From Cystobacter fuscus (GTDB lineage Bacteria; Myxococcota; Myxococcia; Myxococcales; Myxococcaceae), in contig NZ_CP022098.1 of the NCBI RefSeq assembly GCF_002305875.1, positions 496,001-560,000 on the forward strand: a stretch of DNA of 64,000 nt. Direction: 5' to 3'. This document shows, one piece after another, positions 51,284 to 60,298 of this stretch. The notes beneath the pieces were generated by a model, which was not told the DNA's origin, searched no databases, and saw nothing but the letters and a program-made list of their open reading frames with translations. Position 1 is the stretch's first letter. Every line of letters begins with the position of its first letter. A program made the position numbers and the translations under genes.

Positions 51284-54124
51284 ATGACAGCTCAGCCGTC
51301 CATGGCACCCGCCGTGCCCATGCCCACGCGTCCTCATTCCGTCCGCTGGGGTTGGGTCTGGCCCACCTGGAGCGATCCGCGCATCCCCTTCGCGGCCATC
51401 CTCACCCTCTACGGGGTGCTGGGCTTCTCCTTCTTCGGCTTCAACCGCAGCCCGGCGCAGATGGCGGCCATCGTCGTGAGCGGCAGCGCGCTGGACGCGG
51501 GGCTCACCTGGCTGCTGCACCGGCGCAAGGTGGTGCCCCTGAGCGGCTACATCTCCTGTTGCTCGCTGGCGCTGCTGCTCAACTACTCGCACTCGAGCTG
51601 GATGCTGCTCCTGCCGGTGTGGCTCACCATCGGCTCGAAGTACGTGCTCACCTTCCAGGGCCGCCACGTCTTCAACCCGTCCATGTTCGGCGTGGCCACC
51701 TCGCTGCTCTTCACCCGCGAGCTCATCACCGCCGCGCCCGCCTATCAGTGGGCCAACGGGGAGATCGCCCTGAGCGCCTTCATCATCATGGCGGCGCTCG
51801 TGCTCTTCTTCTTCCGCGTGGGCCGCGGGTGGCTCGTGGTGAGCTTCCTCTTCTTCTACGCGCTGCAGACGGCCCTGCGCGCGTACATCCTGCGCCACCA
51901 CCTGCCCCCCGAGGTGCTCTTCCTGGGCACGCTCGGCGCGCCCCCCTTCTTCATCTTCACCTTCTACATGATCACCGATCCCGGCACGTCCCCCGCGCGG
52001 CCCCGGGATCAGATCATCCTCGCCTTCGCCCTCACCTTCGTGGACCTGCTGCTCCACCTCAAGGAGAGCGTCTTCACCTTCTTCTACGCGGCGCTCACCT
52101 GCGCCACCGCGCGCTTCCTCTTCCTGCATGGCCGCGCGCTGTGGCGCCAGGGGCCTCGCGCCTACTTCTCGGGCCTGTTCTCCCGCGAGCCGCTCCAGCG
52201 CTTCGGCGCGGTGGGTGGACTGGGGCTCGCCCTGGCGGCGGGGTACTTCCTCGTCATCGCGCCCTCCGCGAGCATGCGGCCGTTGCCCTTCCACATGGAG
52301 CGCCTGGAGGCCTCGCACACCGGGCTGGGCTCCACCATGGGGGATGTGTTGACGCACGTGGATCCGCGCGTGCTGCATGTGTCCAAGTGGGTGCTGAGCG
52401 TGGGCGACGCGGTGGCCACGGGTGACTTCGACGGGGACGGGCGGTTGGATGTGTTCCTGTCCAACGCGCTCAAGTCGGATGGGGATCGCGCGGCGCTCTT
52501 CCGCAACGTGGGCGACCTGCGCTTCGAGCGCGTGAAGGTGCCCGCCCTGGAGCGCATCGCCGCGAACTACACCACCGATGGCGCGGCCGCCGGGGGCACC
52601 TTCGTGGACTATGACGGTGATGGCGACCAGGACCTGGCCATCGCCGTGGCCTTCGGGCCCTCGCGGCTCCTGCGCAACCTGCTGCGCGAGACGGGCAGCG
52701 CCACCTTCGAGGACGTCACCACGCACGCGGGCGTGGGCGACCACTCGGTGAGCCTCGCCGTGACGATGCTCGACTTCGACCGGGATGGGCACCTGGACTT
52801 CTTCGTGGCCAACGCGCTCACCACGCACCTGCCGGACTACGGCACGCCCACGCCCTTCAACTTCTTCCACCTGCCCGCGCCCGAGTACCCCGGAGACCGG
52901 CGCATGCTCCGCTTCATGCACAACGGCTGGCATGACGCCGACAACGGTGGGCTCAACGCGCTCTATCGCGGCCGGGGCGACGGCACCTTCGAGAAGCTGG
53001 ACTCCGCGGCGATGGGACTCAAGGAGACGCGCTGGTCGCTCGCTGTCAGCACCGTGGACCTGAACCAGGATGGCTGGACGGATCTCTATATCGCCAATGA
53101 CTTCGGTCCGGACGAGATCTACCTCAACGAGCAGGGCAAGCACTTCCGCCGCATCCGGGGCTCGCTGTTCGGAGACATTGGCAAGGATACCTACAAGGGT
53201 ATGAACGCCTCCGTGGCGGACTTCGACCGCAATGGCTGGCTGGATGTCTATGTTTCCAACGTGCACCACTCCCTTCAGGCCGAGGGCAGTCTGCTGTGGA
53301 TGGTGTCCCCGGGACAGGAGCCGTTCGTTCCCACGTTCAAGGACGAGGCCACCTTCCGGGGCGCGCTCAACGAGCGGCGCTTCGGCTGGGGCGCGGCGGC
53401 GGGGGATCTCGACAACGATGGCTGGCCCGACATCGTGCAGGCCAATGGCCACCTCGATGATCGGTTGGATCACCTCATCGACTCGGGCCGCAAGGATTAC
53501 TGGTACATCAATCACAAGCTGATGCAGTCCGGTCCCGAGGTGCACACGTACGCGGACAAGTGGGGAGACATCCGCGGGCGAACCGTCTACCCGAACGAGG
53601 CGCGGCGGGCGTACCTCAACCTCGGGGACGACATGCCCGGCCACTTCGTGGACGTGGCGAAGGAGCTGGGCCTGGAGGATCCAGACAACTCGCGCGGCGT
53701 GTTGCTCGCGGACCTGGACAACGATGGCGATCTGGACGCCGTCATCACCAATCAGCACGGGCCCGTGTCCGTCTATCGCAACTCCCTGCGGGAGGGCGCG
53801 GGCCGGGACCAGGCGCACTTCGTGGGGCTGTCCCTGGTGGGCGAGGGGCGGCACACCTCCCGGAGCGCCGTGGGCACGCGGGTCGTCGTGTCCTATGACG
53901 AGGGCGGCCGGCACGTGGAGCAGGTTCAGGAGGTGGGGTTGATGGGCGGCCTGGGCGCCTCGGCGGATCCCCGGCTGCATTTCGGCGTGGGGACCCATAC
54001 GGGCCCCGTGACGGCGACCCTCCATTGGTACGGAGGTCAGACGCAGTCCGTGCAACTCGACGTGGATCGCTACCACGTCATCCATCAGCCCGCCGTCACC
54101 GCGGACGCGCGGGACAGCCATTGA
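51284..54124 (+). CDS. Fusion of NqrB/RnfD-like membrane domain to FG-GAP/UnbV domain
   Basis: The 946-residue protein starts with about 340 residues of membrane helices with NqrB/RnfD-like features ('FNPSMFGVATSLLF', 'FYMITDPGTSP'). From residue 375 to about 850 there are seven calcium-loop motifs of the FG-GAP/VCBS type ('DFDGDGRLD', 'DYDGDGDQD', 'DFDRDGHLD', 'DLNQDGWTD', 'DFDRNGWLD', 'DLDNDGWPD', 'DLDNDGDLD'). The C-terminus (855-930) is an ASPIC/UnbV domain ('SAVGTRVVVSYDEGG', 'LHFGVGTHTGPV'). In enediyne clusters UnbU and UnbV are separate proteins; here they are one. The propeller should lie outside the membrane. It opens a four-gene operon. Confidence 0.82.
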   Translation: MTAQPSMAPAVPMPTRPHSVRWGWVWPTWSDPRIPFAAILTLYGVLGFSFFGFNRSPAQMAAIVVSGSALDAGLTWLLHRRKVVPLSGYISCCSLALLLNYSHSSWMLLLPVWLTIGSKYVLTFQGRHVFNPSMFGVATSLLFTRELITAAPAYQWANGEIALSAFIIMAALVLFFFRVGRGWLVVSFLFFYALQTALRAYILRHHLPPEVLFLGTLGAPPFFIFTFYMITDPGTSPARPRDQIILAFALTFVDLLLHLKESVFTFFYAALTCATARFLFLHGRALWRQGPRAYFSGLFSREPLQRFGAVGGLGLALAAGYFLVIAPSASMRPLPFHMERLEASHTGLGSTMGDVLTHVDPRVLHVSKWVLSVGDAVATGDFDGDGRLDVFLSNALKSDGDRAALFRNVGDLRFERVKVPALERIAANYTTDGAAAGGTFVDYDGDGDQDLAIAVAFGPSRLLRNLLRETGSATFEDVTTHAGVGDHSVSLAVTMLDFDRDGHLDFFVANALTTHLPDYGTPTPFNFFHLPAPEYPGDRRMLRFMHNGWHDADNGGLNALYRGRGDGTFEKLDSAAMGLKETRWSLAVSTVDLNQDGWTDLYIANDFGPDEIYLNEQGKHFRRIRGSLFGDIGKDTYKGMNASVADFDRNGWLDVYVSNVHHSLQAEGSLLWMVSPGQEPFVPTFKDEATFRGALNERRFGWGAAAGDLDNDGWPDIVQANGHLDDRLDHLIDSGRKDYWYINHKLMQSGPEVHTYADKWGDIRGRTVYPNEARRAYLNLGDDMPGHFVDVAKELGLEDPDNSRGVLLADLDNDGDLDAVITNQHGPVSVYRNSLREGAGRDQAHFVGLSLVGEGRHTSRSAVGTRVVVSYDEGGRHVEQVQEVGLMGGLGASADPRLHFGVGTHTGPVTATLHWYGGQTQSVQLDVDRYHVIHQPAVTADARDSH

Positions 54125-54134
54125 GAGGAAAGAG

Positions 54135-54905
54135 ATGCTGTCCGCCTTGAAGGGGGCCACCGTGCCCCGGGAAGCACTCACCGAAGCACAACGCGCGCAG
54201 ATGCTCGCGTTGATGCAGACGTGTTACGCGGGCGTCAACGCCGAGCGCTTCACGCGCGACCTGGACGACAAGCAATACGTCATCCTCCTGAGCGCGCGGC
54301 ACACGGGCGAGCTGGTGGGCTTCAGCACCGTGCGCATCGCCGAGGAGGAGATGGAGGGCCGGACGGCGGAGATCATCTTCTCCGGAGACACCGTCATCCA
54401 CCCGGACTACTGGGGGCAGAAGGAGTTGCAGATGCGCTTCACGCGGCTGCTGCTCCACCGCAAGCTGCGCCGTCCCTGGCGGCCCTTGATGTGGCTGTTG
54501 TTGAGCGCGGGTTACAAGACCTACCTGCTGGCGGTGAACCACCTGCCGCGCACCCTGCCGCGCCACGACTGGGAACCTTCCGCCGAGCGGCTGGCGTCCC
54601 TGAACGCACTGGCCACGCGCTGGTTCGGTGAGCAGTTCGACCCGGTCCGGGGGACGGTGCGCTTCTCGGATGCGCACTACCGGGTTCGCGAGGGGGTGTC
54701 TCCCATCGACCGGGAGGCGGCGGCCCATCCGGACATCGCCTTCTTCGCGCGGCGCAATCCGGGCCACGTCGAGGGCGAGGAGTTGGTGTGCCTCGCCGAG
54801 CTGCGGTCGAGGGACCTGGTGGGAGCGCTGGTGGATGCCCTGCGCAAGCAGTGGCGGTTGTGGACGGGCCGGGGCTCGAAGCGGGGCGTGAGGGCACGGG
54901 CATGA
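54135..54905 (+). CDS. GNAT-like acyltransferase, hypothetical
   Basis: ATG 54135 follows 'gaggaaagag' and comes 10 bases after the previous stop. The 256-residue protein has a GNAT-like N-terminal half: 'ELVGFSTVRIAEEE' and 'AEIIFSGDTVIHPDYWGQKE' match the strands and acetyl-CoA loop region of N-acetyltransferases, and two hydrophobic stretches ('WRPLMWLLLSAGYKTYLLAV') follow. The C-terminal part is unassigned. Its stop overlaps the ATG of the GH3 gene by four bases (ATGA). Presumably modifies a small molecule handled by the following enzymes, but this is inference. Confidence 0.65.
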   Translation: MLSALKGATVPREALTEAQRAQMLALMQTCYAGVNAERFTRDLDDKQYVILLSARHTGELVGFSTVRIAEEEMEGRTAEIIFSGDTVIHPDYWGQKELQMRFTRLLLHRKLRRPWRPLMWLLLSAGYKTYLLAVNHLPRTLPRHDWEPSAERLASLNALATRWFGEQFDPVRGTVRFSDAHYRVREGVSPIDREAAAHPDIAFFARRNPGHVEGEELVCLAELRSRDLVGALVDALRKQWRLWTGRGSKRGVRARA

Positions 54906-56551
54906 TGTTGTCGGGCCTCCGGGTGGCGCTGGCTCCATCGGCGCTCCGGTTCCACCAGGCACTCTCGCGTCCCGAGCGGGCCCAGGCGGAGTGTCTGTCC
55001 CGCGTCCTGCGCGCCGTCGAGGGCACCACGCAGACCGCGCGGCTCCCGGGCTTCCCACGCGTGCGCACCGCTCGCGAGTTCCAGGACGCCGTGCCCCTGT
55101 CCACGCCGGACTCGGTGCTCGCGGACATCGAGGCGATCAAGGCCGGAGCGCCGCGGGTCCTCACCCGTGCGCCGGTGTCTCGCTTCGAGCCCTCGGGAGG
55201 CTCATCGGGAGCGTCCAAGTACATCCCCGTCACCCAGGGGTTGCTCGACGAGTTCCACCACGCGCTCGCGCCGATGTTGTTCGAGCTGCTGACCGCGCGT
55301 CCCGCGCTGCGCGCCGGTCCGAGCTACTGGTCCATCTCGCCCATCGGCCGCAAACAGGGTCGCACGCCGGGAGGCATTCCCGTGGGCAGCGTGGAGGACT
55401 CCGCGTACTTCCCCCGCTTCCTGCAACCGCTGCTCACGCGCGTGTTCGCCGTGCCGGGCGCCGTGGCCCACCTGCCCGATGTGGACTCCTGCCGGTACGT
55501 GACGCTGTGGTTCCTCGTGGCCCGAGAGGATCTGGCCCTGGTGAGCGTCTGGAACCCGAGCTTCCTCACGCTGCTCATGGACGCGCTGGAGCGGCACGGA
55601 GAGCGGCTGGCGGATGACCTGGAGCGCGGGATGTGCAGGCCTCCGGGAGGGCGCGGGGGAGACGTGGAGATGGTGCTCGCGCGGATGCGCTTCTCGCCCC
55701 AGCCCCGGCGGGCCCGGGTGCTTCGGGAAGCCTTGCGCTCGGGATTGAGAGGCCCCGAACTCTGGCCGCGACTGTCATTGCTGAGCATGTGGACCGACGC
55801 CCAGGCCGCGCATGCCGTGGAGCCGGTGCGCGCGCGCTTTCCGGGGGTGGAGATCCAGGGAAAGGGATTGCTCGCCACCGAGGGCGTCGTCACGCTGCCC
55901 CTCTTCGCGGCCCCCGCGCCCGTGCTCGCCGTGCGCAGCCACTTCTTCGAGTTCCTCGAGCCCGAGCACCCCGAGGCCCGGCCGCGGCTCGCCCATGAGC
56001 TGGAGCAGGGACGCACCTATTCCGTGTTGCTCTCCACGTCCGGAGGGCTGTTGCGCTACCACCTGGGAGACCTGGTCCGGGTCGAGGGCTTTCATCACGC
56101 CACCCCGTGTCTGCGTTTTCTCGGCCGCGCCGACGCGGTGAGCGATCTGGTGGGTGAGAAGCTCTCCGCCCACCGTGTCTCCACCGTGCTCGCCGCCACA
56201 CTGTCCCGGGTGCTCGGCCAGCATCCGTCCTTCGCCATGATGGCGCCCGAGTGGGAGGCTCCGGCGCCTCCGGCGTACCGGCTTTTCGTCGACACCGACG
56301 TGCCCGAGGCGCATCTGGAGGCGAGTGCCCGGGCGATCGAGGACGCCCTGTGCGAGGGCTATCACTACCGCTATGCCCGCGAGCTGGGACAGCTCGGGCC
56401 GGTGCGCGTCCTGCGCGTCACCGATGGGGCGCGCCACTATGAGGCCCGCTGCATCGAGCTGGGCCAGCGCGCCGGGGACATCAAGCCCACCGACTTTCAT
56501 CGCCGGTCCGGCTGGACCGCGTGGTTCTCGCAACGAGGAACGCCTTCATGA
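54902..56551 (+). CDS. GH3-family acyl-acid amido synthetase
   Basis: The 549-residue protein carries the three GH3 ATP/acyl-AMP motifs: 'FEPSGGSSGASKYIP' (about 96-110), 'QGKGLLATEGVVTLPL' and 'LLRYHLGDLVRVEGF'. GH3 enzymes adenylate a carboxylate and join it to an amino acid or amine; they are best known from plant hormone conjugation but occur widely in bacteria. The C-terminal lid domain with 'GLKT'-like turn is represented by 'AGDIKPTDFHRR'. It overlaps both neighbours by four bases, so it is tightly co-expressed with the GNAT-like and Rieske genes. Confidence 0.88.
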   Translation: MMLSGLRVALAPSALRFHQALSRPERAQAECLSRVLRAVEGTTQTARLPGFPRVRTAREFQDAVPLSTPDSVLADIEAIKAGAPRVLTRAPVSRFEPSGGSSGASKYIPVTQGLLDEFHHALAPMLFELLTARPALRAGPSYWSISPIGRKQGRTPGGIPVGSVEDSAYFPRFLQPLLTRVFAVPGAVAHLPDVDSCRYVTLWFLVAREDLALVSVWNPSFLTLLMDALERHGERLADDLERGMCRPPGGRGGDVEMVLARMRFSPQPRRARVLREALRSGLRGPELWPRLSLLSMWTDAQAAHAVEPVRARFPGVEIQGKGLLATEGVVTLPLFAAPAPVLAVRSHFFEFLEPEHPEARPRLAHELEQGRTYSVLLSTSGGLLRYHLGDLVRVEGFHHATPCLRFLGRADAVSDLVGEKLSAHRVSTVLAATLSRVLGQHPSFAMMAPEWEAPAPPAYRLFVDTDVPEAHLEASARAIEDALCEGYHYRYARELGQLGPVRVLRVTDGARHYEARCIELGQRAGDIKPTDFHRRSGWTAWFSQRGTPS

Positions 56552-57735
56552 GGAATCCCACCGATGCTTCGCCGCTCGCGCTCGTCACCACGCCCGCCGT
56601 GGACCTCGAGGCCGAGGCGGACCTGTCCCGCTGTGGCGCGCTCAAGGACTACTGGTACGTGGCGTGTCTGTCCTCGGAGCTGACCTCGCGCGAGCCGCTG
56701 GCGCGCACCTTCTTCGGCACGCGGGTGGTGCTCTTCCGTGACGAGCGGGGCCAGCCCGTGGCTCTGCTCGACCGGTGTCTGCACCGCAACGCGCGCCTGT
56801 CCGCGGGGGCTGTCTTCGGGGGACGGCTGGGCTGCCCGTACCATGGCTGGGTGTATGACGGCTCGGGGGCGGTGGTGGAGGTTCCGTCGCTCGGACCGTC
56901 GCAGTGTGGCGAGGCGCTGGACGCGCAGGGGCATGCGCGCGCGGGCCTCCAGGTGCGCCCGTGCGACCTGGGCCGGGTGCGGCGCTTCGATACGCTGGAG
57001 CAGGACGGGCTCGTGTTCGTCTTCATGGGAGGCGATTCACGGCGTGCGCGCCGTCCCGCCTTCCGGGTGCCGTTCTGGGGCGAGCCCGAGTGGAATGTCT
57101 ATTTCATGGTGACGCGCTTTCCCAACGGGGTGACGAACCTCGTGGAGAACTTCATGGACGTGCCGCACACGGTCTTCGTCCACGAGGGGTGGTTTCGCCG
57201 CAAGGCGCGCAAGCGCGTGCCCGCCACGGTGAAGCGCGCGGAGGGCAGCGTGCTCGTCACCTACAAGCAGGAGCAGGACACGGTCACGGGGCTCGGGCGC
57301 CTGTTCAATCCGGGGGGCCTGCCCATGGTGCACACCGACCACTTCTTCGCGCCCAACGTCACGCGGGTGGATTACATGTGGGGAGAGCGCAGCGGGTTCG
57401 CCATCAACTCGCAAATCACTCCCATCAGTCCCACCGACAGCCTGGTGTACACGGCCATCAGCTACCGGCTGCCGTATGACCTGCCGCGTGCGCTCGTGGG
57501 GCAGGCGCTCAAGCCGCTGGTTCGCTGGTACACCACGCAGGTCATCCGCCAGGACGTGGAGGTGATGAAGGTGCAGCGAGAGGGATTGCTCAACGGGCCC
57601 GGGGGCGGCGTCTTCTCCGGCACCGAGGCGGATCTGCTCCACGCGGACATCGAGGCGTATCGCCGCTGGCTGCTCGAGGGCGGGGAGGGCGCGGGCCCCG
57701 TGGACGAGGAGCGGGACATCGCCTTCTGGATTTGA
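56548..57735 (+). CDS. Rieske non-haem iron oxygenase
   Basis: ATG 56548 overlaps the GH3 stop. The 395-residue protein has a Rieske [2Fe-2S] site (C77, H79, C96, H99: 'CLHRNARLSAG' and 'GCPYHGWVYDG') and a mononuclear iron site (D204, H207, H212 in 'ENFMDVPHTVFVHEG'). The layout matches the single-component alpha-subunit oxygenases (PaO/VanA-like) rather than dioxygenase hetero-oligomers. It needs electrons from a reductase; none is encoded beside it, though the NqrB-like domain of the first gene could be part of a redox path. Substrate unknown; likely a modified acid or lipid. Confidence 0.9.
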   Translation: MRNPTDASPLALVTTPAVDLEAEADLSRCGALKDYWYVACLSSELTSREPLARTFFGTRVVLFRDERGQPVALLDRCLHRNARLSAGAVFGGRLGCPYHGWVYDGSGAVVEVPSLGPSQCGEALDAQGHARAGLQVRPCDLGRVRRFDTLEQDGLVFVFMGGDSRRARRPAFRVPFWGEPEWNVYFMVTRFPNGVTNLVENFMDVPHTVFVHEGWFRRKARKRVPATVKRAEGSVLVTYKQEQDTVTGLGRLFNPGGLPMVHTDHFFAPNVTRVDYMWGERSGFAINSQITPISPTDSLVYTAISYRLPYDLPRALVGQALKPLVRWYTTQVIRQDVEVMKVQREGLLNGPGGGVFSGTEADLLHADIEAYRRWLLEGGEGAGPVDEERDIAFWI

Positions 57736-57740
57736 GGTCC

Positions 57741-57766
57741 AGGTCTTGGCCTTCGAGGCATGACCT
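57741..57766 (+). terminator. Candidate terminator/attenuator between the Rieske gene and vgrG
   Basis: AGGTC (57741-57745) pairs with GACCT (57762-57766), and inside it GCCT and AGGC form a second stem with a TCG loop, giving a bipartite hairpin followed by TCTAATGTT. It separates the oxygenase operon from the secretion locus. Confidence 0.45.
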
Positions 57767-57800
57767 TCTAATGTTAATCACATCTGCTCCGGGGGAGTCC

Positions 57801-60257
57801 ATGTCCACCATCAACGAGCGTCTGCATCAGATGGCGCAGGTCGCGTCCACGGCCACCCAGCTCGCCAGGGACCTTGAGGGGGGAGATGTCGTCGGCAATG
57901 CCATCTCGGGTGTGCTCTCGATGCTGGGGGGCGGCCATCCGCTGTCCGACGTGCGCTACTCGTTCAGCTCCTCGGTCGAGTCGGGGGCTGCCTGGCACGT
58001 GCGGCGGGTCCACACACGGGAGGCTCTGTCCGAGCTCTACGCGGCCACCATCGAGCTGGTGTTCGAGGAGCCCGCGGTGGATGTCGACACGCTGCTCGGC
58101 TCCTCGTGCACGCTGCGCCTGGAGCGTGTCACGCTCTCGCGCCAGATTCAGGGCATCGCACGCCACGTGGAGGACCTGGGCACCCTGGCCGACAAGCGCA
58201 TGGTGCGCGTCTACATCGTCCCGGCCCTGTGGGAGCTCTCCCAGCGCATCGACTCGTACATCTTCCAGGAGATGACGGTGCCAGAGGTGCTCCAGGATGT
58301 GCTCACCGAGGGGCTCACCCCGTTCAAGCGTCAGGTGCGCCTGTCGCTCCAGCGCGTGTACCCCAAGCGCGAGTACTGCGTGCAGTACGCCGAGTCGGAC
58401 CTGGATTTCGTGCTGCGGCTGATGAAGGAGGAGGGCATCGCCTTCTACTTCGAGCATGTGGGAGAGGCCGAGGAGCTCGTCCTGGTGGATGCCAACGCGC
58501 CCTTCCAGCCGTGCCAGACGATGGACGGTGGCCCCGTGTGGATCGCGAATCAGGCGGGCGGCCTCGCGCGGATGGAGACGCTCCGAGGGCTGGAGTGGTC
58601 CACCTCGCTGCGCCCGACGGGCGTGGTGGTGCGCGACTTCGACTGGACGCGGCCGAAGTTGGACCTGACGAAGGACGCGCGGGCGAAGGAGGAGAGCGGG
58701 CGCGAGGCGTACCTCTACCCGGCGGAACTCAGCCTGTCGGGCTACGACACGGGCAACGTCCGCTACACCCAGGACGACGCGGCTGTCCGGGCCCGTCTGC
58801 TGCGCGAGGGGCAGCAGCAGGGCCAGAAGAAGGGCCGAGGCCGCGGCAATGTGACGGGTTTCTGTCCGGGACTCACCTTCGAGCTGCGGGGTCACGCACG
58901 CGCCGAACTGGACCAGACCTATCTGCTCACCCGCGTCGAACACCTGGGTGAGGCGCCCGAGGAGCAGCCCCTGTTCTCCCTGGAGGGCTCGGGTGGAGAG
59001 GCGAAGCCGGAGCGGTACGAGAACCGCTTCGAGTGCATTCCCCTGTCCGTGCCCTTCCGGCCGGAGTATGCGCTGGTGCGCAGCCGCGTCCCCGGTCTGC
59101 AGACGGCCCTGGTGGTGGGCCCCCCGGGAGAGGAAATCCACACCGACCCGCATGGCCGCATCAAGGTGAAGTTCCACTGGGACCGGGTGGGCCAGGCGGA
59201 CGAGAAGGCCTCGTGCTGGGTGCGCGTGGCTCAGTCCTGGGCGGGAGCCGGCTTCGGCATGTTCTCCATTCCCCGTGTGGGCATGGAGGTCGTCATCGAC
59301 TTCCTGGAAGGCAACCCGGACCGCCCCCTGGTCATCGGCTGCGTCTACAACGGCGCCAACCCGCCCCCCACGAATCTGCCCGAGGAGCGCACCCGCAGCA
59401 CGCTGCGCACCCAGAGCTCGCCGGGGGGCAGCGGCTACAACGAGCTGCGCTTCGAGGACGCCAAGGGCCAGGAGCAGGTGTTCCTCCACGCCCAGAAGGA
59501 CCAGCTGCGGGTGGTGGAGCACGACGACACCACGCAGGTGAAGAATGACCAGGCCACCACGGTGGACAACAACCAGACCAACACCGTGAAGGTCAATCAG
59601 ACCGAGAGCGTGGGCGGAGACCAGTCCCTGACCGTCTCGGGCAGCCGCACCAAGACGGTGAAGAAGGACGAGACGGTGACGGTGGAGCAGAGTCGCACCG
59701 AGACGGTGAACGTCAACGAGACCGTCACCATTCACGGCGAGCGCAGCCTCACGGTGGATGGCAAGGAGACGTACTCGGTGGGCGGCACGCGCGCCAAGAC
59801 GGTGACGGGCAAGGAGACCGTCACGCTGGAGGCCGGCCGGCAGACCACCGTCACCACCAACGACGTGCTCTCCGTGAGCGCCGAGCGGCTGGTCACCGCT
59901 GACGTGAAGCACCAGACTACTCAGGGCCCCACCACCTTCACCTTCGAGGGCGGACACGTGGAGCTGAACGCGGGCAGCTACATCAAGCTCGTCCACGGCG
60001 TGGGCGTGGTGACCATCGAGGACAGTGGGAAGATCTCGGTGGATTCGGGCACCGAGATCAAGCTGAGCTGCGGCGGCTGCTCCATCAAGCTCACGCCCAC
60101 GAAGATCGAGATCCTCGGCGCGGTGGAGGTCTGCCTCGCGGGGGGCGCCGGCACGGTGAAGCTGGATATGGCTGGGGCGGCGGTGTCCGGTCCGAAGGTG
60201 AGTTCGTCCGCGGCGGCGCTGAACGAGGTCACTGGCGCCATCGTGAAGATCAACTGA
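57801..60257 (+). CDS. vgrG: Type VI secretion spike protein VgrG (TssI)
   Basis: ATG 57801 follows 'ggggga'. The 818-residue protein has the gp27-like base (residues 30-430, 'LRLMKEEGIAFYFEHVGEAE'), an OB-fold gp5-like region ('ALVVGPPGEEIHTDPHGRIK', 'VRVAQSWAGAGFGMFSIP', 'VVIDFLEGNPDRPLVIG') and a long beta-helical needle with Thr/Val repeats ('TKTVKKDETVTVEQSRTETV'). VgrG trimers tip the T6SS tube and carry effectors. The genes following (TPR protein and Rhs protein with PAAR-like start) are its likely cargo system. Confidence 0.95.
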   Translation: MSTINERLHQMAQVASTATQLARDLEGGDVVGNAISGVLSMLGGGHPLSDVRYSFSSSVESGAAWHVRRVHTREALSELYAATIELVFEEPAVDVDTLLGSSCTLRLERVTLSRQIQGIARHVEDLGTLADKRMVRVYIVPALWELSQRIDSYIFQEMTVPEVLQDVLTEGLTPFKRQVRLSLQRVYPKREYCVQYAESDLDFVLRLMKEEGIAFYFEHVGEAEELVLVDANAPFQPCQTMDGGPVWIANQAGGLARMETLRGLEWSTSLRPTGVVVRDFDWTRPKLDLTKDARAKEESGREAYLYPAELSLSGYDTGNVRYTQDDAAVRARLLREGQQQGQKKGRGRGNVTGFCPGLTFELRGHARAELDQTYLLTRVEHLGEAPEEQPLFSLEGSGGEAKPERYENRFECIPLSVPFRPEYALVRSRVPGLQTALVVGPPGEEIHTDPHGRIKVKFHWDRVGQADEKASCWVRVAQSWAGAGFGMFSIPRVGMEVVIDFLEGNPDRPLVIGCVYNGANPPPTNLPEERTRSTLRTQSSPGGSGYNELRFEDAKGQEQVFLHAQKDQLRVVEHDDTTQVKNDQATTVDNNQTNTVKVNQTESVGGDQSLTVSGSRTKTVKKDETVTVEQSRTETVNVNETVTIHGERSLTVDGKETYSVGGTRAKTVTGKETVTLEAGRQTTVTTNDVLSVSAERLVTADVKHQTTQGPTTFTFEGGHVELNAGSYIKLVHGVGVVTIEDSGKISVDSGTEIKLSCGGCSIKLTPTKIEILGAVEVCLAGGAGTVKLDMAGAAVSGPKVSSSAAALNEVTGAIVKIN

Positions 60258-60266
60258 GCACGGCCC

Positions 60267-60282
60267 CCCTACGCTCGTAGGG
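60267..60282 (+). promoter_or_regulatory. Perfect hairpin between vgrG and the TPR gene
   Basis: CCCTAC (60267-60272) and GTAGGG (60277-60282) form a perfect stem with loop GCTC, in the 41-base gap. No U-tract follows, so it may be an mRNA processing or attenuation element rather than a terminator. Confidence 0.4.
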
Positions 60283-60298
60283 TTCACGAACGAGAACC

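Noticed and set aside
51182-54181. Very long minus-strand frame running on from the small membrane protein
   Set aside because: Only the last 211 residues are protein-like; the rest is antisense to the UnbU-UnbV-like gene and has no domain.
51284-57735. An enediyne biosynthetic cluster
   Set aside because: UnbU- and UnbV-like domains are present, but no enediyne PKS, thioesterase or UnbL gene is in the window.
57774-60287. Minus-strand frame of 837 codons opposite vgrG
   Set aside because: Shadow of VgrG; the plus strand shows clear VgrG domain motifs.
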